A DNA stretch of 64,000 nt from Mesocentrotus franciscanus (GCA_037976565.1 CP137673.1:7527202-7591201); one strand, 5' to 3'; positions 45,787 to 58,777 are shown, counted from the stretch's first letter. Numbers and translations are program-made. Notes: a model not told the origin generated them from the letters alone.

Positions 45787-45909
45787 CAAATATTCGCAGA
45801 TCATCTTCACTGATATATATCAACATTATTCTCACCCAAGCCCCTTCCACCTCGAAACAATTGTACTCCGAAATGGATTCCAGTTGAACTTTAACTCTTT
45901 GTCCACCAG

Positions 45910-46063
45910 CCAGGAAGAAGAAGAAAGTGAAAAGTCCATCAAGCTCATCAGGAAAAACAAATCATGGAAGACGCACTGTTGTAACTTCCCCAAAAAAGAG
46001 GAGGAAAGGAAAGAAGAAGGTATACAAGGAAAGAGTCTACGTGGAGAATGATAATGGGGTTAG
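45910..46063 (+). CDS. Lys/Arg-rich exon
   Basis: Acceptor caccag at 45909 and donor gtaagg at 46064. The frame RKKKKVKSPSSSSGKTNHGR, then KKRRKGKKKVYKERVYVEND is open. Strongly basic, possibly nuclear or nucleic-acid binding; no family recognised. Confidence 0.45.
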
Positions 46064-46164
46064 GTAAGGCATAGGCATACGTTGCCTACCCCTGTTATAG
46101 ACTTACCCCAAAACCAACATACTGTACCAAATAGGTTCTCGGCTACGATAACTAAACACAAATA

Positions 46165-46437
46165 TCTATGAAGGAAAACCTGTAAGGATATCAACTCATC
46201 GTCTCCCAGGAGTCCACGAACAGTATGTTCTCCAGAAGAAGAGGAGACATCGACGGCGAGTTCCTCGAAGAAGAAGGAAACAAAAGTTAAGAATTGTTTA
46301 CTTCTTCAAGCATTTGACATCAAATGATCCCCCTTCCCTCTGTAATTGTCACCCTCTCATCACATCTCTGGTCATGAGATTTCTGTTTGAGCTCCTTGTA
46401 TATATAGTAGTAATGATATCAAAAACAATTATAGAAT
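46165..46437 (+). CDS. Arg-rich terminal exon
   Basis: The frame YEGKPVRISTHRLPGVHEQY, VLQKKRRHRRRVPRRRRKQK is open from about 46170 to TAA at 46437. It may follow the 45910-46063 exon. The acceptor is not certain. Unknown function. Confidence 0.4.
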
Positions 46438-46593
46438 AAATTAAATAGAAACGAGATTTAATTTTTCACTTGACGAATGAGTTGGTCTTTCTTTAAAAAT
46501 GGTTTATGGTGTTATTACGGAAAGATGAAGAAAAGGAGAGAGAGAGAGAGAGAGAGAAAGGAGATGCAGAGACAGAGCAAGAGAAAGAAAGTG

Positions 46594-47093
46594 NNNNNNN
46601 NNNNNNNNNNNNNNNNNNNNNNNNNNNNNNNNNNNNNNNNNNNNNNNNNNNNNNNNNNNNNNNNNNNNNNNNNNNNNNNNNNNNNNNNNNNNNNNNNNNN
46701 NNNNNNNNNNNNNNNNNNNNNNNNNNNNNNNNNNNNNNNNNNNNNNNNNNNNNNNNNNNNNNNNNNNNNNNNNNNNNNNNNNNNNNNNNNNNNNNNNNNN
46801 NNNNNNNNNNNNNNNNNNNNNNNNNNNNNNNNNNNNNNNNNNNNNNNNNNNNNNNNNNNNNNNNNNNNNNNNNNNNNNNNNNNNNNNNNNNNNNNNNNNN
46901 NNNNNNNNNNNNNNNNNNNNNNNNNNNNNNNNNNNNNNNNNNNNNNNNNNNNNNNNNNNNNNNNNNNNNNNNNNNNNNNNNNNNNNNNNNNNNNNNNNNN
47001 NNNNNNNNNNNNNNNNNNNNNNNNNNNNNNNNNNNNNNNNNNNNNNNNNNNNNNNNNNNNNNNNNNNNNNNNNNNNNNNNNNNNNNNNNNNNN
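46594..47093. other. Assembly gap (500 N)
   Basis: Exactly 500 unknown bases, a usual scaffold-gap placeholder. GA-rich simple sequence abuts its left side. Open frames drawn through it are meaningless. Confidence 0.99.
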
Positions 47094-48440
47094 AGGCAGG
47101 GGAGAGATGGCAGAGAAAGTTGAAAGAAATTAAATAAATTGGGGGGACCAATCGAGATAGGGGAGGGGGCGGGCAGAGATGCGGGTATATGAGAAGACTA
47201 TTAGTGGACTGGGAGGTGTGGTGAGGGGTGGATGGGCTGAATTTAGCCTGAATATACGCCGAAGTAAACATGTACATTGCTCCTTCAGCACCTAATATCG
47301 CAGAAGAGACAGTTACCTCAAAACTCAATTAAAACCTCATAAATATCTAATTCTATAAACATGCAACAATGTAATTAAATGAAACAAAAGACTATAGGTT
47401 GATTATACTGTGTCATACTCATGAGATAATGATCATTTCGTACACCGGGTCATTTCTCTAATTAGTAAAAATCCTAAAGGCGTCTAGGAACAATAATTGC
47501 GCCTATAGTAATTAAACACTAACATTATGTAAGTTGGATATTTTGTTGTGTTCTTCGATCGGAACATGTACACAGTGCATCTTTTTTAGATAATTTTTTA
47601 TGTATGGTACATGAGATATCTTTCACACCAGAGAGAAACGTTAGAGATATATCAAAATTTGTTTGAAGCTTTCACAGAAGATATATTCTGCTTGTTGATG
47701 TCACGTCGATGTTCCGATCGTGTGGCAGTCTCACCGTAGAGACGCTATACGGAGCAGTTCACATCTGTATCAGACGTTGCCCTAAAACTGTTTTCCTCGC
47801 TTCTTTGCCTCGAGTAATGAAGATATTGTATTAGTTTGATTTTCTTCGTACAGTCTATTAATCTAATTAAGTAACACGACTCTGGGCTATCTAGTTTTAA
47901 AAAAAAAAAGCTTTTTGAATTGATTTAAGAGCAAGTGGTTATGTTTTGGAGGGTCATCACTTTAGGAAAAAGTTCCTTGCTTTTGAAGAATGCGATTCTA
48001 ATGTGCGTTATTTTCACCAATCATTGCAAGTCTTCTGAGACACTAGCCGGGTATATTTATATTTATTTAAACATTTTTTTTCAAAAATATATATAGTATA
48101 TGTACAATATAAATTCCATTAAATAATCAATCGAATGATTATAATAACTTTACAATGAAAATATACTGGTGACAAAATCAAACCGATTGAAATACCCACA
48201 GAAAGCATAAGCTTTCCTTTGTTGGTCTTCCCGATATGCCTAACTTATCCGGAGATGGATGATAGCTCGACGCCTTACGTCTTACAGCGAGCTACACACA
48301 TGCAGTAACTATATAGACCAAAATGAAATGGAAAGATGTTGAGATATGTTTTAAATTTTTTCTTTCATGCTGATTGAAGGATGGGCAACCGGATGAGGTT
48401 TTCTTTCTTTGCCGTCAGGGCGACTTAATTTGATGATTCC
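47094..48440. other. No gene seen
   Basis: AT-rich spacer with scattered short open frames and no splice-bounded exon or inverted repeat that I could support. Confidence 0.45.
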
Positions 48441-48840
48441 TGTACCATCAGGTGGGTATGGCCAAGATGTGGTAGTGGTGGGGTGGTTGAGATGATGTTG
48501 ATGATGGTGGTCGTGATGGCTGAGGTGGTGGTGATGGTGGTGGACTGGTGGTGGTGATGGTGCTTATGAAGGTTGTGGTATTTACAGTGATGGTGGTGGT
48601 GGTGGCGATGGTGGTGGAGTTGATGACCCTGTTGACGATGGTAGGTTGTGGGGGTGGTGGTGGTATAGTGGTGGACGATGGTGGACTGGTGGTGGTGATG
48701 GTGCCGATGACGGTTTGGTAGTTATAGCCTAAAGTAGTGGTGGTGGCGGAGTTGATATTATAGTTATTGATGATGTTAGGTTATGGTGTTGGTGGTGTTT
48801 GGGGTGGATAGTGGTAATGATGGTAGTGGTCAGTTATGTT
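48440..48840. repeat. GGTGGT/GATGGT minisatellite
   Basis: Long run of GGT, GGTGAT and GTTGATGATG units with larger imperfect repeats around GGTGGACTGGTGGTGGTGATGG (about 48540 and 48680). Confidence 0.85.
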
Positions 48841-49594
48841 AGTAATACATCTGCCGATACAGTTACTGTGAACTATAAATTTTTTTGTCCTCTTAGTTGT
48901 CAGTAGATACAAACTAAATATAATATGATTGGTGTATGTATAGGCCTACACATACAGTTAACAACTAAATTATTTATACCCCTTGTAAATATGATGCTAT
49001 TTTTGTGTTTTTCGTAACTCAAGAATGAAAGTTGGACTGACTGGTTAAAGCTAGGGCCTTAATTTGTTGAATAATTTTAGATGTAGGATGCGATATGTCA
49101 CATTCCCAAGGAACATAAATTTGGACAAATACATTTTTCATATACTTACAAACAATTGCAATACTAAGTGAGGGTATGAATAATTTAGTTTGTTACTGTA
49201 AATAAATTATCATATTATCTCAAATATAAGTAGGCCTTCTAACAATAATAAGGTTGGTCACTGCCTCGGCTCCCGGAGCATTGAATAAACCAAATTCTCA
49301 AAAGTTCTGGCGCTGCTAATTCATCTAGACGTCCCTATAGTATCTACTGTACTTTTATACACGTATTAGAGTTCTAAAACACAAACGCATGATAGAAAAA
49401 ATCCCGACATAGCGAAATTCTTTTTAAAGAGATGTATAGGATATGCTCCTATTTTCATATATATTTTATTTACAAAGATTTTCGTTTTAAAAAGTCAATC
49501 CAATTAAAATATTCAGACGAGTAATATACATAATATGGTACGTGCAGTGCAGTACAAGTATACAATTGAGACTAAAAAGATAATTGCTAGCTGT

Positions 49595-49713
49595 ATTGAG
49601 GAGGAAACCTAGGAAAGCATAGCTTGTAATTGAGGTTCCCTACCAGAAAATATTATAGTATCATAACATAGAAAATGCAAGGAAAATAACAGATGGGGAA
49701 AACGGGACGTATA

Positions 49714-49748
<35 letters not shown>

Positions 49749-49960
49749 TTTAGGTTTTATTTCCACAATATTACTGCATATAAACGGAATTAACAAAGTA
49801 ACGAATTTACAAGGTAACAAAACATGTAAATATATTTGATAGATAGGTGGTATTACAACAATATTTTATGCAAGTCATTAAATACAAATAATGTGGAGGA
49901 AACCTTACAAGCATTATGCTTGTGATTCAGGTTCCCTTTACATAATACGTATAATACATA
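49595..49960 (-). repeat. Two LINE 3'-end copies
   Basis: GAGGAAACCTAGGAAAGCATAGCTTGTAATTGAGGTTCCC (49601) and a diverged copy at 49891 share the hairpin AAGCAT..GCTTGT. Both resemble the 15945 fragment. A (TA) run lies between them at 49711-49734. Confidence 0.45.
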
Positions 49961-50084
49961 ATACGTGTTACATAAGATATAAAACACAAATCGTATATAT
50001 ATATATATATTTATACACACAGACGTAAAAACAATACAATACAATATTGATGGCATAGGGTATGATGCCATGATTATAATATTA

Positions 50085-50230
50085 TCAGTGGCGTAATGAG
50101 CCAAAACTTTTGAGGGGGCTGACCCCCAATTTTCTTTTGTCTCAATTGCCAGCAACGCAATAAATACGATTCGGGCATCAATCCGTTGAATCCGAAGGGG
50201 GTGGTGCTTCATCCCGCCCCCTTCGATATA
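50085..50230. repeat. Interspersed repeat with CAGTGGCGTAATGAG end
   Basis: Begins CAGTGGCGTAATGAG and runs through a GGGGGCTGACCCCC hairpin; ends near a GGGCGGGAT complement. Typical of DNA-transposon remnants; only approximate limits. Confidence 0.35.
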
Positions 50231-50438
50231 TAAAGACGATTATGCATTTTATTGTACATAAATCTCGCATTGTATGAAAGCCCTTTGTAAAGTGTATGTG
50301 TACATTTAAGAGTATTCTTTTTCACACAGGCAACTCAAACTACAAACTTTTCCTTAAGGGGATAGGCATTGTTAGTTCAATCATCAGTAACATATATTTC
50401 TGACGGCTTCCCACTTTCGGGGAAAAGACTGTTCTCTG

Positions 50439-50439
50439 A

Positions 50440-50480
<41 letters not shown>
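50439..50480. repeat. (TA)n microsatellite
   Basis: About 20 TA dinucleotides. Shorter (TA) runs lie at 49711-49734, 49995-50010 and 51301-51316. Confidence 0.95.
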
Positions 50481-50482
<2 letters not shown>

Positions 50483-51884
50483 ATACCTAATGTTCACAAA
50501 TATTTCCTTTTAAATAACAGCGTCTTCTGCGAGGGAGTACAGCGACTGATTTTGAGTAGTCAAAATTTAGATTCTAGATCAATTCATAGTCTAAATAGTG
50601 TGTTGCAGAACTCATTATTTCGATGTACTTTTTTACTTGTCAAATATGCGGCTAGAGGCGATCATCCTTTAAATTTGTTTTCTTTCGGGAATGCATCCGA
50701 CAGTTCACCCGATATTGCCACACTTGATTGCAGCACTACATTCCACATACCCTTCCTCAGTTTCGGGAAAAAACACATCAAACTTGATCAGCTTTTTATT
50801 AAATTGGGCTGATTGGGAATCATGGGTATGGGAGGTCCCCCCTCGGAGTGTAAGGGAATGGTGATACAAATATGTTTCTTACACTAAAAAAATCAGCCGT
50901 CTATATGTTTGAATAGACCTTCCTCTGTAATGATATATATATTTTAATATAGATTACCTTTCCTTGAAGTTGGTATATTGATAGACCCGAATAGACATTA
51001 TAAAAGATGGCAGGGATAAACCCCCAAGAAGGTGAAAAGATACGTTTTTCTTTCAACCCTCTTTTTTATTTTTATTTCCTTTTTTTTACTGAGCCAACGT
51101 AAGTGGATATGCCCCTCAGACCAACATGAGGTGACATCCTTTTCAGTAAACACCTGTCATGAACATGTATACGATCTGGTCAGGAGTAAATACCTCATGC
51201 AGCTCCCCAGAGAGGATAAAACATACTGATGAAAATGCAGATAAAAATTAATACAAACAGTGACACAAAAATCATTAGAAGAAGGAAAATGAACCTCGAT
51301 GATATATATATATATACTTAGAGAGAGAACACATGTGGTAATCGATATTGGACTGTGAGAGAAATGAAACGATGTGATATGGGCGTAGCTGCAGTTGGTT
51401 CCTCCCTTTATTCCATCAAGCTTTCGATCTATTTCATGATCTTTATCAGGGCTCCAACGAAAGATACAATGATGGCTCGAGTTGCCATCTAAATGCATAT
51501 ATTTACACGGTTGCATGAATATATTTACATCTTTATTCATTCATATTCCTGCACAACATATATATATGTATATATATATAGACAGTCATGTACATTCATA
51601 CATATTGGAGGAGGCCAGCTTCTATTTAAGAACGGTCCGTGGTCTGTTCATCATACGACCAATGAAAATAATCGTTGGAATTGAATCTAGTCACAGGACA
51701 AATGGCTTACATATGAATTTCATATAACATACATTGTATACAAGGGATAGCACAATACTATTGAGGCTTTCAGAGGTTTGGCAAGACAAACGCTTTATAT
51801 TGCACAAGCTGTTTTCCAAATTAACTACAAATTCCACAGATGCAAAATGAAAGACAGGTAATTATAATGCATAGTTTATATAGG

Positions 51885-51970
51885 TCTGAATTTTAAATTT
51901 GAATTGAATTTGAATATATTCATTTCACATGCTCGAATGTATACAGAAAACAAACAATGTGACAAAATGG
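51885..51970 (-). repeat. LINE 3'-end fragment
   Basis: AATTTGAATTGAATTTGAATATATTCATTT followed by AT-rich sequence, as at 15849 and 31003. Confidence 0.4.
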
Positions 51971-53660
51971 AGGATATTACATCTTGATACAATATTATAA
52001 ACATTGCAATGGTTTAGTTACATTATTGGCAATTAAACAAATTTGACAGTTTGAACATTATTGAAAGTAAGACTATTTCTATGTAACATGTGAAAATGAG
52101 GGGCTTATTGAAAAGCCTAATGGTAAGCCCCTCTTAAAACTTAAGTACGTCTTAATATAAGTAGGTTAAGTTATCATTTATAATCATCAAGAAAGTATGA
52201 AGCTGTGTAGATTTTATTAAGTGTTTAAAAAGAGAAATGACAAAGACAATGTACAAGGGTAAATGAAGATACCGGTAGATAAATAAATTTAAGTAAGGTC
52301 TATTCTATTCTATTCTATTTCCGAGCATAGAATTCTTCGAATTAAATTGGTGGAGTTGAACATTCAAGACTCAATCTAGCCGGATGGTGTCTTCATCTGA
52401 AAGATAAGAGAGCGTAAGAAAGGAAGAAAAAAAAAAGAACATTTAAGTTCAAATCGAGGTGAATCCTCTGTTTTTTAACACATATTGTAACCATGGTAAT
52501 ATAATTAATTGTATGTACTTCCAACTCATAATAACTAGTGCTCTTGTCGTCATGAAATCGATTTGATGACAGATTTGCAATTCATAAATTATAAATATTT
52601 GTTTTCTTCATAGGAGTAAACTATCGCAGCATTCCAACAACATTTTGATCAAAAAAAGAAGAAAAAAAGAAAAGTTTCAGATCCTATATGTGCTCTTTCA
52701 TTAATTGATATGGAGTTTATGTCTGTGATATTTGACCGATATACCCAAACGTTAGAATTATAAAAAAATCTGTACAATTTTCAATTTTTTCCTTCTTCCC
52801 TTTTAATAGTTTATTCACAGACGAGTATGATGAAGTTACACATAGGGAAAAAGAGTTATAAATTAGGAAAGATTGACACACGAATATCAGAAAAGTTACA
52901 TTACTTTTGCTGATTCAAAGTACATCTGCACAATCCCGTGTAAAATAAAAAGAAAAAAGAAACTACATTTTAATTTGAAAAATCTTAAAAAGTATTAAAT
53001 GGTATTCAATAGAAATTTCGTAGGTGTTGAGATCATAGTATTTCCTAATTGTTTTTTGACAATGATGAATTAATTTTTAAGAGGTTGCCAATCAAAAACT
53101 TGTTTTTTTCTTTTGGGGCGCATTGTGTTTAATGGCAGAATAGTCTACAAAGCCGGATAAGAATACTCTATCATTTCAAATGTCTGCATAATGATAAGTT
53201 CAGTAGGACCCAATGTTAAATTCTAAAACAGAATGATGATTAAAAACATCCTTTACTGATTCCAACCCCCAAAAGTTATGAGTTTTTGATTAATTTAGAA
53301 TTTATAAAAAATAAGGCAGCTAAGTGCTTACTCATGTCATGGTGCCTCCCTGTTTGTCTTGTTTCGCCTCTTTCTTGGGGGCGAGCTTTGATCCTCATCT
53401 ATCCCACCTTGGTCTGTGTTCGTTTCTTCATTTCTAGTGTCAAACATTCAATATAATGATATGTGTAAGAACCGGTGGTTGTGGGAGGGGTTGGGGGGAT
53501 GGGCTCAAGTACCCCCAAATTCTTCAAGCCTCCCAAATTTCGTGAGACATGTATTAAATGAATTCAAGAACTCCCTCCCCCAAAGCGCCCCAAATGTATA
53601 TTCTTCTAGAACCGCTCCTACTATTAAGTTTAGATGCATACACAAGTTCTTTTTGAGATA
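51970..53660. other. No gene seen
   Basis: AT-rich with a (TCTAT) run at about 52298-52318. Around 53470-53640 a C-rich interspersed repeat (CCCCCAAATTC, CTCCCTCCCCC) is likely. No coding exon supported. Confidence 0.4.
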
Positions 53661-53666
53661 GTAATC

Positions 53667-53895
53667 TTACAAGGTACAAAACCCCGGCCTCCTCACTCCG
53701 GGAACAAAGGGACCGCATTCATGTTCCCAAAATCTCTGGTAAAGGGTACTTTTCACGCAGCAAAGTCCGGCTCGTAGTACACACAAAAATCGGCCCGTAT
53801 TGACTTTAAACACCGGACTTAGTGGGGTGCTTTCAAAGGGAGGGAACATGCATACGCGTACCCTAAATAACACTGAGTTGGGGGGGGGGGTACAA
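53667..53895. repeat. Interspersed repeat, inverted copy of 55190-55650
   Basis: GGACCGCATTCATGTTCCCAAAAT, AAAGGGTACTTTTCACGC and ACGCGTACCCTAAATAACACTGAGT match, in reverse complement, blocks in 55195-55640. The 55-kb copy carries extra internal sequence. Confidence 0.7.
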
Positions 53896-53938
53896 AACAG
53901 TATGGTGCTGAATTTTGTAGGGTATGAAAAGGCAATGT

Positions 53939-53940
<2 letters not shown>

Positions 53941-53987
<47 letters not shown>

Positions 53988-54012
53988 GAGACAAGAGAGA
54001 GAGAGAGAGAGA
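53941..54012. repeat. (GA)n microsatellite
   Basis: Two GA runs separated by TATGAGACAA. The apparent Ser/Leu-rich minus-strand protein is an artefact. Confidence 0.95.
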
Positions 54013-54299
54013 TACAAAAATAGAGAAAGAGAGGTGGATGGAGTAGGGGAAAGGGGAGGCAGTAGCCAAGCGACGATTAAATGAAATGCAACAAAACAAA
54101 GGAAACCGAACCTTCAACATATCGCAGCCATTGTTTTAGCTCACTTTCCCTTCAATTTAGTACATCCTACTCAGTACTTGGACACATGACTGCATATAAT
54201 TTATGGCAACATTACTAAATATTTAATAGAAAGGAGAGTACTACATTCAATACCGTAACATCTTCTGTAATACTATATTGATAAATGTAGTATTAGTAG

Positions 54300-54475
54300 C
54301 TTTAATTAATTATAACAAAAGCAACCACAGTAATAATGACGATGATGATAATGAAAATTATGATAATAATAGTAATAATAACAGCAATAATAATTATAAT
54401 ATTGACAGTAATAAAAATAATGATAATAATAATAATGATAATGCTAATGACGGTAGTAATAATGAGAGGATATAG
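54300..54475. repeat. (AAT)/(GAT) microsatellite tract
   Basis: Interrupted AAT, GATAAT and AATAATG repeats; the Asn/Asp-rich frame at 54278-54475 is only this repeat. Confidence 0.85.
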
Positions 54476-54479
54476 TGAA

Positions 54480-55185
54480 GATATTCCTATTTAGAGCATA
54501 ATCATGATTTCACGTTTCTATCTGCCTTTTGTTTCGTCAACGGCTATCAGCACACAACAAGCAAGCCCGGTACCCAAACAATTACTAAACCCGGTTGAAA
54601 TAATGTTGCATGGCCAGCTTAATACCTTGCCAAACGACGTTTAATAGTGAAGTGGGAGATAATCAAATAAAATAAGATAATATTATTAAAAGATAATAAA
54701 TTAACATTCTGGTGGTTTCTCAACTGGATCATAAACTAATGCACAGATGCATGATAAAATGGAATACTTCAAGACAAACTATAAAATATCAATGATTGGG
54801 TCAAACATAATGCTACTCACCCGGTTCTATAAGTACCCTGTAGTCAGTTTCATATGAATCTGTGTTAACAACAAAAATACAAATATAAAGATTTAAACAC
54901 TTTGTCTGACATTCTACTATTACAGAAAGACTTATTTGAAGTTTCTTTATTATATGAAGATATGACATGTGGATGGATTGCTGAAATAAGTTTCAACTAT
55001 TACAGTTATTACTTTTGGGGTGAATGCACAGATTATATTTATCATTAGGTACCGTTGTACGGTTGTACTGCTTTCAATTTGATTGTAGGTGAAAATGTAA
55101 TGTGGAATTCACATTTCTAAGGCTTAGATTTCATACACACCTTCAGATGTGAGATAAAATGGAGAGGCTATCCAGGGGCTTAATG
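54480..55185. other. No gene seen
   Basis: AT-rich spacer; no inverted repeat or exon supported. Confidence 0.4.
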
Positions 55186-55189
55186 GTAT

Positions 55190-55650
55190 ATGCCCCTGCC
55201 CACCCCCCACTCAGTGTTATTTAGGGTACGTGTATGCTTGTTCCCTCCCTTTAAAAGCACCCCCTATCTCAGGACTGCCAACATTTCTGAACTCCCCTTT
55301 CGCAGGCTTTTCACTGGCTTTTCCTGCCTTGGAGACCCCCTAAATCCGGAACACTGCTCAATGTACCCCCTATCTATGATTCTCAAGATATGTTATGACC
55401 CCCTTTTAAATTTTCTCAGGAGTCCAAAGAGAGAGAGAGAGAGAGAAAAAACACTCGCTTTTTAATATTTTATAACTCCTTTTTAATTTCTTAGGAATCC
55501 AAAGAGAGAGAAGAAAAAACCCGGTGAAAAGTCAAATACACCCCTTTTTTTTACAATTCTTTTTACGGACTTTGTCGCGCGAAAAGTACCCCTTTACCGG
55601 ATATTTTGGGAACGCGAATGCGGTCCCTCCGACCAGATACACCAGATGTC
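55190..55650. repeat. Interspersed repeat, inverted relative to 53667-53895
   Basis: Starts CCCACTCAGTGTTATTTAGGGTACG and ends GGAACGCGAATGCGGTCCCTCC. It contains an internal duplication around AGGA(G/A)TCCAAAGAGAGAG (55420 and 55495). Confidence 0.7.
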
Positions 55651-55984
55651 TCCAAATGAACAATTGCACAGAGTTGTTGTTGTTGTTGTTGTTTTTGTAC
55701 TTGTTGTAGTTTGGCTGACCACATATTCCGATGTAGATTTTCTTTGAAGAAACGACTCTGTAATAAAAAATAAAAAAATTACAAAAAGAATTTTAAAAAA
55801 GAACGCAATAGTCACATTTGGAGCTGAAGAGATATACAACATTATTAATGTCTATAAAATAATAATCAATTATGGACATGATTAAAAAAGGAGCGCCAGA
55901 AGTGTCAACTGTAACGGGTGCGAGGCTTTACAAATTAGAATGCAAAGTAAGCCATTGTCATTATCAGGAAAGAGGGAATGATGT

Positions 55985-56105
55985 ATTATGAGAGAAAAGG
56001 AGAGAGAGAGAGAGAAAGAGCGATAGAAGGCGAGAGAGAGAAAAAAAAAAAAGATAGAGGAAATGACAGAGAGAGAGAGAGAGAGAGAGAAAGAGAAAGA
56101 GAACG
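55985..56105. repeat. GA-rich simple repeat
   Basis: Runs of GAGAGA and GAAAGAGA at 55995-56045 and 56070-56102. Confidence 0.9.
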
Positions 56106-56109
56106 ATGG

Positions 56110-56780
56110 GGGTGGGGGTGATGCATAATAGTCATAAAAGTGAATAATAGGTCTGCTGACTGATGACATGGGTGTTGTAATATATTTGGTGTTTAAAGGT
56201 CTTTTATCTTTCGGCAGTTGACTTGAAATATAGAACTTCTTCATATTTTTTCTTCATTTATTCTTTCTTGTATAATTTGTTTTTCAATGATTTCAGTGGT
56301 TATAATGCATTAAATTTATTTGATCTGGAACGCGTCATTCGAACAAATGGGAAACTTGTCATTGACATTAATTGTTAAAGAATTATAATCGCCGCACGAG
56401 GAATGTTTTCATATGTCTGAGGTAGAAGCTAGACTAGCAATATCATAACAAAAAATCATCATGCGATGCTGTTGGAATATTCTTGTTTAGATCGTAACCT
56501 TTTATTCACAACTTTTCTACCATTCTGTTCAGATGTCATTTCCTTTAAATACCACAGAGAAACAATGTGACAATTTTTTTTAAAGGAACGTGATGTAAGG
56601 AGCGACGGAGTCATATTAAAAAAAAAGTGTAACAGTCTTCAGGTTTTATTTTAGGAAGTTTTCTAAAATTCAAGGCTTTGGAGACCCTACTTGAGCTGTG
56701 TAAGGCGTTCTCCCGCCCCAAATCCCCTTCCCAGGACTGTGGGAGAAATAAACAATGTTTAATCATTATTTGTTACTTTA
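56110..56780. other. No gene seen
   Basis: AT-rich sequence downstream (minus strand) of the last LRR exon at 56782-56961. It could include 3' flanking or intron sequence of that gene; no further exon found. Confidence 0.4.
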
Positions 56781-56781
56781 C

Positions 56782-56961
56782 CTTTGAGAAAGAAGCAAGA
56801 AGAGAAATCTCATGGTAGAAATCATCATGTAGCCTTAGTTTACTAGAGTCCTTCACCGTCAGGTCGGTGAGAAAAGTCAGACGACATAGAAACTTGGCTA
56901 AGGCACGCGATGCCGTCGGATCATTATTCTCCAGGTTGCAGTCTATGCAGAGTTTTTCAAT
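56782..56961 (-). CDS. LRR exon A of NLR-type gene (diverged)
   Basis: Acceptor aacag and donor gtaaag (minus strand) bound 60 codons in phase 0. It begins IEKLCIDCNLENNDPTASRA, then LAKFLCRLTFLTDLTV and LHDDFYHEISLLASFSK. Pattern C-N-L-x-x-x-DP-x-ASR-x-LA-x-FLC and LHD-x-FYHE matches the five exons upstream (58.6-63.2 kb) but is more diverged and five codons shorter. These are sensor LRRs of sea urchin NLR-like receptors by family knowledge. No in-frame stop. Confidence 0.65.
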
Positions 56962-57002
56962 CTGTTCAGAAATTAGAGATAATAACAGCTCGTAAAACTG
57001 CC

Positions 57003-57520
57003 AATACAAATATCTAGGTTTAACAATAGTACATGATTTACGTTGGAACCTCCACTGCCAGCAAATCAGCCACAAAGCCATGCAATCGCACACTAGGATT
57101 TCTTAGGAGGACTTTATCACCCTGCTTCAAAGAAATAAAGAACAGCGCCTACGTTGTGCGACCACAGATGGAATACGGTGCTGAGGTCTGGAACCCTCAC
57201 ACAACCATCTGTATTGGAGATCTTGAGAGTGTACAGAAAGCCACCGCTCTCGTTTCATCCATCGAGACTACCGGAAGAGCACGTCTTCATTGCAGCTTGT
57301 CTCAAATCTAAATTTGGATCCATGCACTGCACTCTCGCTGTCTTTTTGCACGAGCAACCATGCCTTTCAAAGTCTATCACAATATTTCACTCCCACATAC
57401 CCATTACTCCAGCCTCTTTCATACCCAGACTATATAGACCACCCCTCAAACTCACATACCATATGCTACTGTAGATGCCTTTAAATACTCTTTCTATCCA
57501 CGTACCATGGAAATATGAAA
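57003..57520 (+). pseudogene. LINE C-terminal fragment
   Basis: Frames reading YKYLGLTIVHDLRWNLHCQQ, TLGFLRRTLSPCFKEIKN, VRPQMEYGAEVWNPHT and, after breaks, VDAFKYSFYPRTME are the end of a Jockey/L2-type reverse transcriptase. It is inserted between LRR exons A and B in antisense orientation to them. Frameshifts and stops show it is dead. Confidence 0.75.
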
Positions 57521-57889
57521 TACAAAAGTAGCTGTTAATACACCCTCACTAGCTACTTTCCAGGAGGCTGCCATCCCTACTATCACATGTTTGCAGCCTC
57601 CTGCTGGATTTCGGCTCCTGTAAACTGAGAAGCCATGTATTTACTTGCACTTCTCACTTTTTTTTTTACTGTATATAGTCTATAACCTCATGTCCGGTCA
57701 CTGAGTGCACGTGAACCCCATCCCAGTATGGCTTTATATTAAAAAAACGCAAGTTTTCCGTTACCAGGAACACCATGTCCATTAAGTATGATTTTTATCA
57801 ATTTAGCAATTAAAGATATAGCGTATTTCTTACTTTTTATTCCTCTCTTTTTACCATACTTATTAAAAGTCGAAGGGCAGGGGGTGACA

Positions 57890-57995
57890 TATCCACACCA
57901 CCACCACCACCACCACCACCACCACCACCACTTCTACTACTACTACTTCTTCTTCTTCTTCTACTACTACTACCCTCACGCCTACTACTACTACT
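57890..57995. repeat. (CAC), (CTT) and (CTA) microsatellites
   Basis: Compound triplet run. Shorter (CTA) runs recur at the same place in every unit of the LRR array. Confidence 0.95.
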
Positions 57996-58582
57996 CGCTG
58001 GAGAAGAATTCTGTTCAATTTTTTTTTTACTGTACTCCAACCCCTTTGGGTATATTATAGACAGGCTTGATTACCTATTTAATGTTACCGTGATTCATTT
58101 ATCCACCCCCCCCCCTCGAACCTATCAGGCAAGGATGTTTTTCACCTCGAAATTGAATGCCATTTATAATTTCTGTTGTAATGCTAAGCCTAACAAATAC
58201 TTTCAGGGGGTCATATATGATTGGTTAAGAACGATTTAAAATGGAAGTAATCACTGGTGTATGCTACGTATATTTGGTTTTCGAAAGAGAGTTAATTATT
58301 AATTTATCAGCCATAACATATCCAATGAATATGTGTCTACGTCATTACATATCATCTTCAACTTCTAATGAATAATATAAAATATGATTATCATAATCAA
58401 TACAAATATCCAAGAGATATAAGACCGCAAATACTCAGCAATTAATTTAGATTTTTATGTCCTATGTTAAACTACTGATCTTTCTTGTTCGGGTACTAGA
58501 AAATATCATCTTTCGATTTCATCTATCTACGTATCAATGGCAAGATTTACTTTGATAAAAAGTGACAAACCTTAGAAATTAC

Positions 58583-58777
58583 CTTTGAGGAAGAAGCAAG
58601 ACGAGCAAGTTCGTGGTAGAATTTATCGTGTAGGCGCGTTGGCCAGTAAGCCGTATCGTTGAGCCCAATCGTGAGGTCGATGAGACAAGGCTGAAGACAG
58701 AGAAACCTGGCTAGGTCACGTGATGCTGATGGATCATATTTCTCTAGATTACAACCTTCTATGGATAACTTTTGAAC
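58583..58777 (-). CDS. LRR exon B
   Basis: 195 bp, phase 0 at both ends. Starts VQKLSIEGCNLEKYDPSASR and continues DLARFLCLQPCLIDLTIG, ending LASSSK before donor gtaatt. No stop. Last of the near-identical set in transcription order, before diverged exon A. Confidence 0.75.

Noticed and set aside
46477..47328. Open frames of 205-274 codons around the gap
   Set aside because: They consist almost entirely of unknown bases.
53667..54120. Ser/Leu-rich minus-strand frames
   Set aside because: Products of the (GA) microsatellite and an interspersed repeat.
57788..58060. His/Tyr-rich frame with a run of histidines
   Set aside because: Produced by (CAC) and (CTA) triplet repeats; no conserved flanks.
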